Source of the DNA: Ruegeria arenilitoris
GTDB lineage: Bacteria > Pseudomonadota > Alphaproteobacteria > Rhodobacterales > Rhodobacteraceae
Reading direction: 5' to 3'
DNA: 64,000 nt
Assembly: GCF_013030985.1 (NCBI RefSeq)
Contig: NZ_WPYP01000011.1
Span: forward strand, 62,001 to 126,000
Positions 1-9,882 of this stretch are shown one piece after another. Numbering within the stretch: position 1 is the stretch's first letter; every line of letters begins with the position of its first letter. A program made the translations under genes and the position numbers. The notes below the pieces were generated by a model, which did not search any database, had not been told where the DNA came from, and saw nothing but the letters and a program-made list of their open reading frames with translations.

Positions 1-2202
1 GATCTCGGCGTAACCGATGAACTTCTCACGGATCTCAGCGCTCAGCAGGCCAGAGGCGGCGGCTTTCACGTCGTCCACAAGGTCATAGATTACCGAGTAA
101 TAGCGGATCTCCACACCCTTCTGGTTCGCGGTGTTCCGTGCCGATGCGTTGGCACGGACGTTAAAGCCCATGATCGGTGCGCCGGACGCTTCGGCCAGAC
201 CGACATCCGTCTCGGTGATCGCACCCACGCCCGAGTGCAGCACACGCACGCGCACTTCGTCGTTGCCAATCTTTTCCATCGCCTGAACGATGGCCTCGGC
301 GGAACCCTGTACGTCAGCTTTGACGAGGATCGGCAGCTCGGCCACGTTCTCGTCTTCCTTGGCCTTCTGCATCAGCTGCTCAAGGGTGGTCGCGGCACCG
401 GCGGCGGCGCGTTTGTCCTTGGCGGCCTGCTCACGATAAGCGGCGATCTCACGGGCCTGCGCTTCAGTCTCGGTCACGTTCAGAACGTCACCGGCCTCGG
501 GCGTGCCGTTGAGACCCAGAACCTCGACCGGAACCGAGGGGCCAGCTTCCTGGACGCGTTCGCCCTTGTCGTTGATCAGCGCACGGACCTTACCGTATTG
601 CTCACCCACAACGAAGATATCGCCCTGACGCAACGTGCCGTTCTGAACCAGAACGGTGGCCACGGGACCGCGGCCCACGTCCAGCTGCGCCTCGATCACG
701 GCACCTTGGGCGGCGCGGTCGGGGTTGGCTTTCAGCTCCAGAATCTCGGCCTGCAGCGCGATGGCTTCCAGCAGCTCGTCCAGACCCTGACCGGTGACGG
801 CGGAGACTTCGACGTCCTGAACCTCGCCCGACATTTTCTCGACGATCACTTCATGCTGCAGCAGATCGGTGCGGACCTTGTCCGGGTTTGCGTCCGGCTT
901 GTCGACTTTGTTGATCGCCACGATCATCGGCACTTCGGCCGCCTTGGCGTGGTTGATCGCCTCGATCGTCTGCGGCATCACCGCGTCATCCGCAGCAACA
1001 ACCAGAACAACGATGTCCGTGACCTGAGCCCCGCGCGAACGCATCGAGGTAAAGGCCGCGTGACCCGGCGTATCCAGGAAGGTCAGCGTGGTGCCGCCAT
1101 CGGTTTTCACCTGATAGGCGCCGATATGCTGAGTGATGCCACCGGCCTCACCTGCCACAACGCGTGCGTCGCGGATCGCATCCAGCAGCGAGGTCTTACC
1201 GTGGTCAACGTGACCCATGATGGTAATGACCGGCGGACGCGGCTGCAGATCTTCCTCGCTGTCTTCGACCTCTTTGATGACGTCTTCAACATCCGAATCG
1301 GATACGCGGGTGACCTTGTGGCCAAATTCTTCGATGATCAGCTCGGCGGTGTCAGCATCGATGGTCTGGTTCTGCGTCACCATCATGCCCATCTGCATCA
1401 GCGCCTTGACGACATCAGCCACACGCTCGGCCATACGGTTGGCCAGTTCCGAGACCATGATCGCCTCGGGCAGCTGAACGTCGCGGATGACCTTTTCCCG
1501 CTCGACCGGGCCGCCCATGGCTTTCTGACGCGCACGCTCCTGCTTGCGTTTCATCGACGCCATCGAGCGTTGACGGTTGCCTTCGCCACCGGTGGCCTGA
1601 CCCAATGTCAGCTTGCCCGAGCGGCGGTTGTCGTCACGACCCTTGCCACGGCCACGCTGTTCGCGTTCGCGATCCTGCTTGCGCGGAGCGGCGGCGGGCG
1701 CCGGCTTGCTGGCCGGTGCACGGGCGGCTTTGGGTTCTTCGGGGGCCGGGGCGGCAGCAGCGCGTTTGGCGGCTTCTTCTGCCTCTTTGCGCTTGCGTTC
1801 TTCCTCTTCGGCCTTCTGACGTGCGCGTTCTTCAGCCTCACGCTGTTCGCGTTCCTTGGCTTCCTGCTCGGCACGGCGACGGGCGCGTTCTTCTTCACGC
1901 GCCTTTTCGGCAGCCTCGCGGGCGGCGGCCTCTTCGGCCTCGCGCGCTTTGGCGGCCTGCAGCGCCTTCATCCGGCGGGCCATTTCCGCGTCGGAAATCC
2001 CGGCAGGGCGGCGCGACGGATCACCCGAGGGCGTTGCTCCGCCACCCGGTTTGCCGGCGCCCGGCTTGGGAACCACCACGCGCTTGCGTTTGGTTTCCAC
2101 CACGACATTCTTGGTACGTCCGTGGCTGAAACTCTGTTTCACATTTCCGGGGCGTGCCCCGCCACGAAGACCCAATGTCTTTTTGCCGTCATTATCGCTC
2201 AT
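1..2202 (-). CDS. infB: Translation initiation factor IF-2 (3'-truncated by window edge)
   Basis: IF-2 is the GTPase that brings initiator tRNA to the 30S subunit. The reading frame opens at ATG 2202 and runs 734 codons off the left edge, so about the last 90 residues of a roughly 820-residue family member are missing. The N-terminal third is a low-complexity Ala/Lys/Arg/Glu-rich linker. The G domain follows, with the P-loop GHVDHGKT at about residues 330-337 (near 1194-1215). It is the last visible gene of rimP-nusA-ylxR-infB, 8 nt after ylxR. Identification is certain; the high-GC antisense frames over it are shadows. Confidence 0.97.
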   Translation of the reverse strand, partial: MSDNDGKKTLGLRGGARPGNVKQSFSHGRTKNVVVETKRKRVVVPKPGAGKPGGGATPSGDPSRRPAGISDAEMARRMKALQAAKAREAEEAAAREAAEKAREEERARRRAEQEAKEREQREAEERARQKAEEEERKRKEAEEAAKRAAAAPAPEEPKAARAPASKPAPAAAPRKQDREREQRGRGKGRDDNRRSGKLTLGQATGGEGNRQRSMASMKRKQERARQKAMGGPVEREKVIRDVQLPEAIMVSELANRMAERVADVVKALMQMGMMVTQNQTIDADTAELIIEEFGHKVTRVSDSDVEDVIKEVEDSEEDLQPRPPVITIMGHVDHGKTSLLDAIRDARVVAGEAGGITQHIGAYQVKTDGGTTLTFLDTPGHAAFTSMRSRGAQVTDIVVLVVAADDAVMPQTIEAINHAKAAEVPMIVAINKVDKPDANPDKVRTDLLQHEVIVEKMSGEVQDVEVSAVTGQGLDELLEAIALQAEILELKANPDRAAQGAVIEAQLDVGRGPVATVLVQNGTLRQGDIFVVGEQYGKVRALINDKGERVQEAGPSVPVEVLGLNGTPEAGDVLNVTETEAQAREIAAYREQAAKDKRAAAGAATTLEQLMQKAKEDENVAELPILVKADVQGSAEAIVQAMEKIGNDEVRVRVLHSGVGAITETDVGLAEASGAPIMGFNVRANASARNTANQKGVEIRYYSVIYDLVDDVKAAASGLLSAEIREKFIGYAEI

Positions 2203-2210
2203 AAAGCTTC

Positions 2211-2834
2211 TTACCCTTCCGCGCGGCCCCTGCCGCCGTCATCCGTTTCGCGCAAGCCACGCAGGCGCTGCGCTTCCTCTACAACACGTTTGGCGAGTCC
2301 ACCAGAGGCCAAGGCCGCATGAATCACCGTTTGGCGTCCAAATGCCTGTCCCAACTCGTCCGCAGTGAGCCATCCGATGTATTTTCCGAAGTGCGGCGTG
2401 CTGAGTTTCGACTTGCCGCGCCCCGATCCATCGATGGCCTGAATCAGCACCTGGGCCTCTTCCCGGTCCAGCCACGTCTTGACCTTTTCATATCCGGCAA
2501 CTGCGTCACCGGACTTGCGCGCAAGGCTCAGCAACTCGATCACCCGGCGCGCAACCTGCTTTTCGACCTCGTCCACCAGGTCCTGCGGCACGCTTACTTG
2601 CGCCTTGAACCCGCGGGCGAACAGCTTCTTGCCCACGGCCTTGTCCAGTGCAGCGCGATCCGCCGCCACATAGACCCCGCGCCCCGGCAGTTTCGCCGCG
2701 ACATCCGGAAAGACCTGACCGTCCGGCCCCGTCACAAAGCGGATCAGCCCGTATTTAGGCTGAATCTCGCCCGTGGCGATGCACTTGCGCTCAGGTCCTT
2801 CGGACCGATCCTTATGGACGCCACCGCGACCCAT
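2211..2834 (-). CDS. ylxR: YlxR-family RNA-binding protein (DUF448) with L7Ae-like C-terminus
   Basis: The protein has 207 residues from ATG 2834; a GTG at 2843 is an in-frame alternative. The N-terminal 90 residues carry the YlxR signature: RKCIATGE near residue 18 and a LPGRGVYV stretch near residue 50. The second half resembles the L7Ae/L30e RNA-binding fold, a common alphaproteobacterial fusion. It lies between nusA and infB, its usual place, and is probably translated from the same transcript. Family members bind nucleic acid or RNase P RNA in other bacteria; the role here is inferred from context only. Confidence 0.9.
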   Translation of the reverse strand: MGRGGVHKDRSEGPERKCIATGEIQPKYGLIRFVTGPDGQVFPDVAAKLPGRGVYVAADRAALDKAVGKKLFARGFKAQVSVPQDLVDEVEKQVARRVIELLSLARKSGDAVAGYEKVKTWLDREEAQVLIQAIDGSGRGKSKLSTPHFGKYIGWLTADELGQAFGRQTVIHAALASGGLAKRVVEEAQRLRGLRETDDGGRGRAEG

Positions 2835-2857
2835 GTGTGCCACCCGAGGCCCTGAGA

Positions 2858-4471
2858 TCAGGCCTCGGCCTCCTCTTCAGCAATTTCGCCGTCTTCTTCG
2901 GCCTGCTCCAACTCGGCCGGATCGACCCAGCCCAGCATGATGCGGGCGGTCATGACCAGATCCTGCGCCTCTTCAAGCGTCACGCCGAAGGGCTCCAGTA
3001 CACCATCATCCTTGATGCGTTCGCCATCGACCGTGGTCCAGCCACCGGCCAGTTCCCAGTCGGCGCAGGTTGCGAAGTCTTCCAGGGTCTTCACATCGTC
3101 CTTGGCCAGCGCCTCTACCATCTGGGGTGTCAGGCCTTCGAATTCAATAAGGCTATCCTCGGCGCCCAGAGAGCGGGCCGCATCCAATGCCGCCTTGGCC
3201 TGTGCTTCCAGGAATTCCCGTGCGCGGGTCTGCAGCTCTTGCGCGGTGCCTTCGTCGACGCCGTCGATCACCAGCAGTTCGTCGAGCTCGACATAGGCGA
3301 CCTCTTCGAGGTTGGTGAAGCCTTCCGACACCAGCAGCTGCGCGAAGAACTCGTCCAGATCGAGGCTGTCCATGAACAGCTTGGTGCGGGCTTCGAATTC
3401 TTTCTGACGGCGCGCCGATTCTTCGGCCTCGGTCATGATATCAATGTCCAGACCGGTCAGCTGACTGGCCAAGCGCACGTTCTGACCACGACGGCCAATG
3501 GCGAGGCTCAGCTGCTCCTCGGGCACCACGACTTCGATCTTGCCGGCTTCTTCGTCCAGAACCACCTTGGAAACCTCGGCGGGCTGCAGCGCGTTCACCA
3601 GGAAGGTCGGCTGGTCTTCGTTCCACGGGATGATGTCGATTTTTTCGCCCTGCAGTTCGTTAACAACGGCCTGCACGCGGCTGCCGCGCATACCAACGCA
3701 GGCGCCGACGGGATCAATCGAACCGTCATAGGAAATCACGGCGATCTTGGCGCGCGATCCGGGGTCACGGGCCACGGCCTTGACCTCGATGATGCCGTCA
3801 TAGATTTCCGGCACTTCCATCTTGAACAGCTCGGCCATGAATTCCGGCGCGGTGCGCGACAGGAAGATCTGGTGGCCACGGACCTCGCGGCGAACTTCCT
3901 TGATGTACGCGCGCACACGGTCGTTCGGGCGATAGCTTTCGCGACCGATCTTGTCATTGCGGCGCAGAACGGCCTCGGCCCCGCCCAGATCGACGATGAC
4001 ATTGCCGAACTCTTCGCGTTTGACCGCACCGTTGATGATGGTACCGGCGCGATCCTTGAATTCCTCGTACTGACGATCACGTTCGGCTTCGCGCACCTTT
4101 TGCAGGATCACCTGCTTGGCGGACTGGGCAGCAATACGGCCCATTTCAACCGGCGGCACTTCTTCGACGAAGACGTCACCAACTTCGGGCGATTCCATAT
4201 ACTGTTTCGCCTGCTCGACGGTCATCTCGGCCTGGTAGTTTTCCAGCTCATCATCTTCGACAACGGTGCGGACGCGGGTAAAGGTTGCCTTGCCGGTCTT
4301 GCGGTCGATCGAGACGCGAATGTCCATCTCGGCGCCGTAACGGCTCTTGGCGGCACGGGCGAGCGATTCTTCCATCGCTTCGACGACCAGACCGGGGTCG
4401 ATCATCTTTTCGCGGGCCACGGCCTCGGCGGTCTGCAGCAGCTCCAGCTGGTTGGCTGAGGTGATTGCCAT
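2858..4471 (-). CDS. nusA: Transcription termination/antitermination factor NusA
   Basis: NusA binds RNA polymerase and nascent RNA, modulating pausing, intrinsic termination and antitermination. The 537 residues contain the N-terminal polymerase-binding domain (about 1-130), an S1 domain (about 135-200), two KH domains (about 230-350, including the [15 protein letters not shown] and [16 protein letters not shown] segments), and C-terminal acidic helix-hairpin repeats. The tail is very acidic. The start ATG shares one base with the rimP stop, indicating translational coupling. NusA is known to autoregulate its operon in other bacteria, which is relevant to the hairpin in the rimP leader. Confidence 0.98.
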   Translation of the reverse strand: MAITSANQLELLQTAEAVAREKMIDPGLVVEAMEESLARAAKSRYGAEMDIRVSIDRKTGKATFTRVRTVVEDDELENYQAEMTVEQAKQYMESPEVGDVFVEEVPPVEMGRIAAQSAKQVILQKVREAERDRQYEEFKDRAGTIINGAVKREEFGNVIVDLGGAEAVLRRNDKIGRESYRPNDRVRAYIKEVRREVRGHQIFLSRTAPEFMAELFKMEVPEIYDGIIEVKAVARDPGSRAKIAVISYDGSIDPVGACVGMRGSRVQAVVNELQGEKIDIIPWNEDQPTFLVNALQPAEVSKVVLDEEAGKIEVVVPEEQLSLAIGRRGQNVRLASQLTGLDIDIMTEAEESARRQKEFEARTKLFMDSLDLDEFFAQLLVSEGFTNLEEVAYVELDELLVIDGVDEGTAQELQTRAREFLEAQAKAALDAARSLGAEDSLIEFEGLTPQMVEALAKDDVKTLEDFATCADWELAGGWTTVDGERIKDDGVLEPFGVTLEEAQDLVMTARIMLGWVDPAELEQAEEDGEIAEEEAEA

Positions 4472-5061
4472 CAGTTCGTCTCCTCTTCGGACCCTTCGGT
4501 CTCAATCTCGTCGAAAGCGTTTTCGTTCAGGGCACCGGCGTCCTTGCGCTGGCGCAGCATTTCCTTGATCAGGTCATCGGTCAGGACCAGCTTGGCGTCG
4601 CTCAGCCAGTCGAATTGCAGACCGATGGTAATCGTCTCAGCCCCCTCGGGGATGTTGATCAGAACCTCATCCCCTTCGATCCCGGCCAGTTCACCCTTAA
4701 AGCGGCGTCGGCCGTCGATCAGCTCGGCGGTCTCGATCTTGGCCTCATACCCTTCGAATGTCTCAAAGTCCTTGAGACGGGTCAGAGGGCGGTCGATGCC
4801 GGGGCTGGACACTTCCAGCGTGTAGGCATCAAGGATCGGGTCCTCGACATCCAGCGTGGCGCTGACCGCGTTGGAAATCTCGGCGCAGTCATCCACTTCG
4901 ATGCCGCCATCGGGCTTGTCGGCCATGATCTGCAGCGTGGTCTGCTTACCGCTCATCAGGCGGATGCGGACGAGCTCGTACCCCAGATCCTCGATCACGG
5001 GGGTGATGATCTCGGCCAGTCGCCGGTCAATGGCGGCTTTGGCAATAAGGTCGTTTGTCAT
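4471..5061 (-). CDS. rimP: Ribosome maturation factor RimP
   Basis: RimP assists 30S subunit maturation. The 196 residues match the family: an N-terminal alpha/beta domain with [14 protein letters not shown] near residue 21, the signature [12 protein letters not shown] near residue 81, and a C-terminal SH3-like domain (about 105-185). It is the first gene of the nusA-infB operon. The promoter at 5166-5194 and a terminator-like hairpin at 5089-5111 precede it, leaving a leader of about 100 nt. Confidence 0.97.
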   Translation of the reverse strand: MTNDLIAKAAIDRRLAEIITPVIEDLGYELVRIRLMSGKQTTLQIMADKPDGGIEVDDCAEISNAVSATLDVEDPILDAYTLEVSSPGIDRPLTRLKDFETFEGYEAKIETAELIDGRRRFKGELAGIEGDEVLINIPEGAETITIGLQFDWLSDAKLVLTDDLIKEMLRQRKDAGALNENAFDEIETEGSEEETN

Positions 5062-5088
5062 CAGGTTCTCTACCCTTCAGCCGGGCAC

Positions 5089-5145
5089 AAAAAAACGGGC
5101 GCGCGGCCCGTCGAACTTTCCGGTGGAGCCCCGGACCGAAGCCCG
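5089..5145 (-). promoter_or_regulatory. rimP leader with intrinsic terminator and alternative hairpins
   Basis: Read on the minus strand, the leader first forms a C(UUCG)G-closed hairpin (CGGGC/GUCCG, 5132-5145). Its 3' arm overlaps a second possible hairpin (UCCGG/CCGGA, 5119-5135). A GC-rich stem ACGGGC/GCCCGU with a 5-nt loop (5095-5111) follows, then seven T residues (5089-5095). That last element is a good Rho-independent terminator. It lies downstream of the predicted rimP promoter and 28 nt before the start codon, so it looks like an attenuator rather than only the end of the upstream unit. Confidence 0.6.
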
Positions 5146-5165
5146 ACACGCCGCTGTTGAAACTG

Positions 5166-5194
5166 CATATACGCAGGGTTTACCGAAACTGCAA
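5166..5194 (-). promoter_or_regulatory. Sigma-70-type promoter of the rimP-nusA-infB operon
   Basis: On the minus strand there is a -35 TTGCAG (5189-5194), a 17-nt spacer and a -10 TATATG (5166-5171). Transcription would start near 5159. No other comparable pair was seen between the upstream substrate-binding gene and rimP. Confidence 0.6.
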
Positions 5195-5219
5195 CCCCCG
5201 GCACGAGTCGTGAACGAAT

Positions 5220-6041
5220 TTACGCCCGCCACCACCGCTCGGCAATGCGCCCGTCGTCCAGTGCGCGTCTTGCCCCGATCTGGCGCGGCATACCCACCTG
5301 CGGGGCTACGGCCAGCGCCACATCCGATTCGCTGGGGTGGTACCGCAGACCGCGCTGGCCTTTCAGATCATCGCCTTCGGGCAGGGCCGCCACATCTACA
5401 TAGCCGTCCCGCAACGCCTCGGCCCGGACGCGGGCATCCGGGATGACAATGATTTCGAACGTGTCGGCCCACCCGGCGGTGCCGTCCTTGTAATGCCCGG
5501 CAACCTTGCGGCCCAGGAAATTGCGATCATCCTCGGCCCGTTCGACACGATAACAACCGGTGCCATTGGCCGCGTGCAGAGGCGTCACGCCCTGACCCTC
5601 GCGCGTGATGACAAAGCGGTTGTCGGCCAACAGGAAAGGCAGGCCCGGATTGGCCTCGGCCAGTTCCAGCCGCACCGAGTCGGGCGTCAGCGCCTCGGCC
5701 CGTCCGACCTCGCGCAGCACCGAGACCACATCAGCCACGTCCAAAACCGTGCCATCGTGGAACGCCACGTCGCTGCGCAGGTCAAAACGCCAGACGCACG
5801 CGTCGGCATCGGTCTGCCAGCCGGTTGCCAGTTCACCGCGCAGGGTGCCGTCGGGCGCAATCTCGGTCAGGGTATCGAACACGGCCCCTCGGGCCACCTG
5901 TTCCAGACTGTCATCGCGCGGCACCGCAAGGCGCAGCGTGCCACCTTTCTTGGGCGTATCCGCCAACGAGGCCCCGGTCGCCGCCAGCAACGCAGCGGCA
6001 GCACCCGAGGCAAATAATGCGCGGCGGTCAATCCGGGTCAT
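5220..6041 (-). CDS. Short family-5 (peptide/nickel-type) ABC substrate-binding protein
   Basis: The 273-residue protein begins with a twin-arginine-like signal (DRRALFASG then a hydrophobic stretch ending ASLADT). It shows family-5 substrate-binding features: KKGGTLRLAVPRDD near residue 31, an ATGWQTDADACVWRFDLR stretch and VAFHDGTVLDVADVV. Family members usually have about 500-540 residues, so this is about half size and lacks most of the second lobe. No permease or ATPase gene is nearby. Its ATG overlaps the pip stop by 4 nt, suggesting a functional link to peptide use. The frame is intact, so it may be a reduced scavenger or a sensor-like relic. Confidence 0.75.
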   Translation of the reverse strand: MTRIDRRALFASGAAAALLAATGASLADTPKKGGTLRLAVPRDDSLEQVARGAVFDTLTEIAPDGTLRGELATGWQTDADACVWRFDLRSDVAFHDGTVLDVADVVSVLREVGRAEALTPDSVRLELAEANPGLPFLLADNRFVITREGQGVTPLHAANGTGCYRVERAEDDRNFLGRKVAGHYKDGTAGWADTFEIIVIPDARVRAEALRDGYVDVAALPEGDDLKGQRGLRYHPSESDVALAVAPQVGMPRQIGARRALDDGRIAERWWRA

Positions 6042-7015
6042 GCCACCCCCTCGGCCACGCGGTCCATGATCCGGACCAGTTCGGCGCTGATACCGGGTTC
6101 GGACAAGGCGTGGCCTGCGTTGCGCACCATTCTCAGGTCGGCGTTGGGCCAGCGTTCCGCCAAATTCCAGGCGGCCTGCGGCGGGCAGATCATGTCATAG
6201 CGCCCCTGCACGATATGGCCGGGGATATGGGCGATCTTCTCGACCTGATCCAGAATCTGCCCGTCTTTCTCAAGGAAGGCACCGTTGATGAAATAGTGAT
6301 TCTCAAGCCGCGCAAAGGCACGCGCATATTCGCCGGGGCTTTCCCCTGTTGCGCCGTTGGTGTGAATCGACGCCAGCGCATTTTCCCATGCCGACCACGC
6401 ACGCGCGTACAGGATTTCCGTTGCGCGATCCCCTGAGAACAGGCGCTTGTTGTAAGCCCCGATGGTGTCGGACAGCTCTTCCTCGGTCAGCAGAGCAGTG
6501 AATTTCGCCCATGGTTCGGGCCAGAACTTGCCCGCGCCGCCGCCATAGAACCAGTCCAGCTCAGACTTGGTGGCCAGAAACACACCGCGCAGCACCAGGC
6601 GATTGACGCGGTCTGGATGCGCCTGCGCATAGACCAGTGCCAGAGTCGCGCCCCAGCTGCCGCCGAACACGGTCCAATCCTCGATATCCAGCAAGGTCCG
6701 CAACCGCTCGATATCAGCGACCAGATGCCACGTCGTGTTGTCGGTCACTGACGCGTGCGGCCGCGACCGGCCACAGCCGCGCTGATCGAACAGAATCACC
6801 CGAAAGACGGCCGGGTCGAAATACCGCCGCATCGCCGGGCTGCAGCCGCCGCCCGGCCCACCATGCAGCACGACCACCGGCTTGCCGTTGGGATTGCCGC
6901 ATTGTTCCATATAGATACGGTGCCCGTCGCCCACATCGACCATGCGCTGATCGAAAGGATCGATCGGCGGGTACAGATATTGAACTGCGCGCTTTTGGTC
7001 CGGGTACTTGTCCAT
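6038..7015 (-). CDS. pip: Proline iminopeptidase (alpha/beta hydrolase, S33)
   Basis: The enzyme removes N-terminal proline from peptides in the cytoplasm. The 325 residues show the oxyanion segment HGGPGGG (about 51-57), the nucleophile elbow GGSWGA (about 118-123), a late DMICPP acid loop and the catalytic His in NAGHALSE near the C-terminus. Length fits the family (about 310-330). It is the first gene of a two-gene unit with the short substrate-binding protein and is divergent from ubiG; a TATATA element in the 48-bp gap could be the -10 for either direction. Confidence 0.95.
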   Translation of the reverse strand: MDKYPDQKRAVQYLYPPIDPFDQRMVDVGDGHRIYMEQCGNPNGKPVVVLHGGPGGGCSPAMRRYFDPAVFRVILFDQRGCGRSRPHASVTDNTTWHLVADIERLRTLLDIEDWTVFGGSWGATLALVYAQAHPDRVNRLVLRGVFLATKSELDWFYGGGAGKFWPEPWAKFTALLTEEELSDTIGAYNKRLFSGDRATEILYARAWSAWENALASIHTNGATGESPGEYARAFARLENHYFINGAFLEKDGQILDQVEKIAHIPGHIVQGRYDMICPPQAAWNLAERWPNADLRMVRNAGHALSEPGISAELVRIMDRVAEGVA

Positions 7016-7063
7016 TATGGGCCTATATAGTCCTTAAACGTAAAAGAGCATACGGAGACAGGA
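7016..7063. promoter_or_regulatory. Divergent pip/ubiG promoter region
   Basis: The short gap holds a CTATATAG element near 7022-7030, which reads as a -10 in both directions. No convincing -35 was found for either. A purine-rich GGAGACAGGA directly precedes the ubiG ATG, while pip would have a very short or absent leader if this -10 is used. Confidence 0.35.
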
Positions 7064-7810
7064 ATGCAAGCGCATCCGAACACGGTGGACCCTTCCGAGA
7101 TCGCAAAATTCGAAGCGATGGCGGCCGAGTGGTGGGACCCTCATGGGAAATTCAAGCCCCTGCACATGCTGAATCCGTGCCGTCTGGACTATATCACACA
7201 ACAGATTGCGGGCGAATTTGACCGTGATCTGAAGGCGCCGCGCCCGTTCGAGGGCTTGCGACTGCTGGATATCGGCTGTGGTGGCGGGTTGCTGAGCGAA
7301 CCGATGGCGCGTCTTGGGGCCACGGTCGTCGGAGCCGACGCCGCCGAAGGCAACCTGCCCGTCGCCCGCATCCATGCCGAGCAATCGGGGCTGGAAATCG
7401 ACTACCGCCACACCACCGCCGAAGACATGGCCGCTGCGGGCGAGCAATTCGACGTGGTTCTGAACATGGAGGTGGTCGAACACGTCGCCGACCCGGCGGG
7501 ATTTTTGACCGCATCACAACACTTGCTGAAACCGGGCGGTTTGCTGATCTGCTCGACCATCAACCGCAACCCGAAATCCTATGCGATGGCGATTTTCGGG
7601 GCCGAGGTCGTCATGCGCTGGCTGCCGCGCGGTACGCATGAATGGAACAAGTTCATCACGCCTGATGAGCTGTTTGACCTGCTGCGCCAGGCCGGGCTGG
7701 ACCCGGTGGACCGTAAGGGATTCGTGTTCAACCCGATCCTGTGGAGCTGGTCGATCTCGGACCGGGATCTGAGCGTGAATTATGTGACGGCGAGTGTGAA
7801 GCCGGGGTGA
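7064..7810 (+). CDS. ubiG: Ubiquinone biosynthesis O-methyltransferase UbiG
   Basis: UbiG catalyses both O-methylations of ubiquinone synthesis using S-adenosylmethionine. The 248 residues have the UbiG N-terminus ([20 protein letters not shown]), the SAM motif [20 protein letters not shown] near residues 68-87, the NMEVVEHV motif near 135 and the family segment [14 protein letters not shown] near 190. A GGAGA Shine-Dalgarno supports the start. It is transcribed alone and converges on the Imm11-like gene. Confidence 0.97.
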   Translation: MQAHPNTVDPSEIAKFEAMAAEWWDPHGKFKPLHMLNPCRLDYITQQIAGEFDRDLKAPRPFEGLRLLDIGCGGGLLSEPMARLGATVVGADAAEGNLPVARIHAEQSGLEIDYRHTTAEDMAAAGEQFDVVLNMEVVEHVADPAGFLTASQHLLKPGGLLICSTINRNPKSYAMAIFGAEVVMRWLPRGTHEWNKFITPDELFDLLRQAGLDPVDRKGFVFNPILWSWSISDRDLSVNYVTASVKPG

Positions 7811-7831
7811 GTTTGGGTAATCACACCCGTC

Positions 7832-8509
7832 CTAAGCATTCTCAGCAAACCGGCACTCTTGAGCATTGAAGCCTGTCACGCCTGCAGACTTGAATGCAGA
7901 GTACAATTCATCTGATGCGATCAAGAATTGCGTCAGCCTCTTCTCGATCCAAAGGTGCCGGTTTAACACAACGCTTCGACGCCATTTCAGACGCGGCGGG
8001 CGCGCTTTCACAGCCAGAGAGTGTATCTCTGCAATACTTCCGTCTTTGCGGCGCAGCTTTCTGTGCCATTCAGCTACGTCAGACTCTTCAATAACAATGG
8101 CACCATCCAAGACATTTTCTGCCCCCAATTGGAAGCGAAAGAACTCTCCTCCAATTCCGAAGCGAAAAAATGGCGGCTCGGTTTGGAATGAACGATAAGG
8201 GCGACCAGTCACAGGCTTGCCATTTCGGGTAACAATTGTGTCGTGGAACTGGTGCGTCGATGGTTCGAGTTCCTCAATCAATCGACGAGCCGTTTCTCCT
8301 ACGTAGATATCGGTATAGCAATAGTTCGCAAACTCTGGCAGAGGATTAGGCGCTTCCCAGATGTCAAGCCGGAACGGAAGCAGTTCGGGCGGAACATCGG
8401 CAACAAAACCCGATAAGCAATGTGAATCAATCGGATTGTACTCGTTTGAGTAGCCGCCCTCTAAACCTAAACGAATGTTGGCAGATTGAACGTCTAGTAT
8501 CCAAGGCAT
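7832..8509 (-). CDS. Probable Imm11/DUF1629-family protein (orphan immunity-like)
   Basis: The 225-residue soluble protein has no signal peptide. Its C-terminal half, including LWIEKRLTQFLIASDELYSA and a GVTGF ending, resembles the Imm11 (DUF1629) family, many of which are immunity proteins of polymorphic toxin systems. The gene is visibly richer in A and T than ubiG and the marR run on either side, suggesting recent acquisition. No toxin gene adjoins it. The assignment rests on pattern recognition only, so an uncharacterised protein is the alternative. Confidence 0.5.
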   Translation of the reverse strand: MPWILDVQSANIRLGLEGGYSNEYNPIDSHCLSGFVADVPPELLPFRLDIWEAPNPLPEFANYCYTDIYVGETARRLIEELEPSTHQFHDTIVTRNGKPVTGRPYRSFQTEPPFFRFGIGGEFFRFQLGAENVLDGAIVIEESDVAEWHRKLRRKDGSIAEIHSLAVKARPPRLKWRRSVVLNRHLWIEKRLTQFLIASDELYSAFKSAGVTGFNAQECRFAENA

Positions 8510-8596
8510 AACTTAATTTCCTGCTCGCCGGTCACTCGTCAGCTTCTCAAACTCTTCCGAGACCTACTGAACCGTGTTGTTTCAATCCGTTAAGCC

Positions 8597-9037
8597 CTAT
8601 TCACCCTCAAGCTGCAACCGCAAATCCCGCAACACGGGCAGCGTGCTGCGGACGCGCTCCAGCCCCAGCTCTCCGACCACGCGGTTGATCAGAGGGGCAA
8701 TAGATGAAATCGCCTGATCCCGCGCCCTGCGACCGGCGGGGCTGATCGCGACCATCTTGCGGCGGGCGTCGTCCCAGTCGGGGCGGATGTGGATGTATCC
8801 GGCCCATTCCAGCTTGGCCAGGGTGTTGGTCATCGCCCCGCGCGTGACGTGGAAAGTGCTGGCCAATTGCGCCGGGGTGCGCTCGTCGCCCACAAACACC
8901 AGATGGTTCAGCACCGAGAAATGCGAGATTTCCATGCCCTTGGGCAGCACCCGGCTCAGCCGGTTCCGCAACAGTTGGTCGGCGGTCAGGATCTCGCTGA
9001 ATAGCGTGACCGCAAGGGCATTGTGTTCGTCAGTCAT
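8597..9037 (-). CDS. MarR-family transcriptional regulator
   Basis: The 146 residues form a winged-helix MarR protein: LNHLVFVGDERTPAQLASTF followed by the recognition helix VTRGAMTNTLAKLEWAGYI and the wing RPDWDDARRKMVAISPAGR. It lies 14 nt after the nitrilase-family gene and is probably the last gene of comF-grxC-nit-marR. The ligand and targets cannot be read from sequence. Confidence 0.92.
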   Translation of the reverse strand: MTDEHNALAVTLFSEILTADQLLRNRLSRVLPKGMEISHFSVLNHLVFVGDERTPAQLASTFHVTRGAMTNTLAKLEWAGYIHIRPDWDDARRKMVAISPAGRRARDQAISSIAPLINRVVGELGLERVRSTLPVLRDLRLQLEGE

Positions 9038-9051
9038 GTCTCGGTTCTGGG

Positions 9052-9882
9052 TCAGGGCCCGTCGAAAGGCCGCACGTGAGTCAGTGAGGGCACGCGACGG
9101 CGCGCCTCTGTCACAGAACTATCATCCAAATCGAAAAAGTGAATGCCCGGATCGGTGCCTGCGTCGATGACGACCTCTCCCCACGGGGCCACGACCATGC
9201 TGTGACCATAAGTATGGCGCGTCTTGCCGCGGGTTTTCGGATGCGTGCCGGTCTGTGCGGGCGCCAGCACCCAACAGCTGTTTTCAATCGCCCGGGCGCG
9301 CAGCAGAGATTGCCAATGGGCCGCGCCGGTCACCGGCGAAAACGCCGCCGGGACGGTCAGGATACGCGCGCCCGCGTGCGCCAAGGCCGCATAAAGATGC
9401 GGGAACCGGATGTCATAACAGATGGTCATGCCGACCGCGCCGAAATCGGTCGTGGCCAGCACCGCCCGGTCGCCGGGGCGGTAGTTCTTGGATTCGCGGA
9501 AGGTCTCGGACTCTGACACTTGCACATCGAACATATGTATCTTGTCGTACCGCGCCACGATCTGCCCCCGCGGGTCGACCATGAAAGAGCGATTGCCAAA
9601 GCGCCCGTCAGCATCGTGGGTTTTGATCCCCAATGAGCCGATCAGCAGCCACACGCCCAGCGCTGCGGCCTGATCTCGCAGTCCCGCCAGCGTCTGGTCA
9701 TCTTCTTCATGCTGCAAAACCTCGCGCTGCCGTGTCGTGCTGGTGGATACGCAGTTCGTCACCTCGGGCGTCAGGATGAACCGCGCGCCCTGCCCGGCGG
9801 CCTCGGCCATCATGGCGCGCACGGTTGCCAGGTTTTCGGCCGGATCATCCGACGAGGTGAGTTGCAGCAGCGCGGTTTTCAT
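9052..9882 (-). CDS. Carbon-nitrogen hydrolase, Nit1/omega-amidase type
   Basis: This nitrilase-superfamily amidase probably hydrolyses deaminated glutathione or a related omega-amide, by similarity to Nit1. The 276 residues carry the catalytic triad: Glu40 (FILTPE), Lys114 (RYDKIHMFD) and Cys155 (TICYDIRFP). Its start codon shares one base with the grxC stop, an arrangement that fits a thiol-metabolism role next to glutaredoxin. The exact substrate is inferred. Confidence 0.9.
   Translation of the reverse strand: MKTALLQLTSSDDPAENLATVRAMMAEAAGQGARFILTPEVTNCVSTSTTRQREVLQHEEDDQTLAGLRDQAAALGVWLLIGSLGIKTHDADGRFGNRSFMVDPRGQIVARYDKIHMFDVQVSESETFRESKNYRPGDRAVLATTDFGAVGMTICYDIRFPHLYAALAHAGARILTVPAAFSPVTGAAHWQSLLRARAIENSCWVLAPAQTGTHPKTRGKTRHTYGHSMVVAPWGEVVIDAGTDPGIHFFDLDDSSVTEARRRVPSLTHVRPFDGP

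Noticed and set aside
235-2322. 695-codon open frame on the plus strand over infB
   Set aside because: It is antisense to infB in high-GC DNA; the product is low-complexity Gly/Leu/His-rich with no family character, while the minus strand encodes clear IF-2.
2837-4459. 540-codon open frame opposite nusA
   Set aside because: Shadow of the nusA coding strand; no ribosome-binding site or recognisable domain.
5061-5165. tRNA (metY-like) upstream of rimP, as in E. coli
   Set aside because: The leader has hairpins and a GTTCGA-like stretch but no cloverleaf or CCA end; it folds as a terminator leader.
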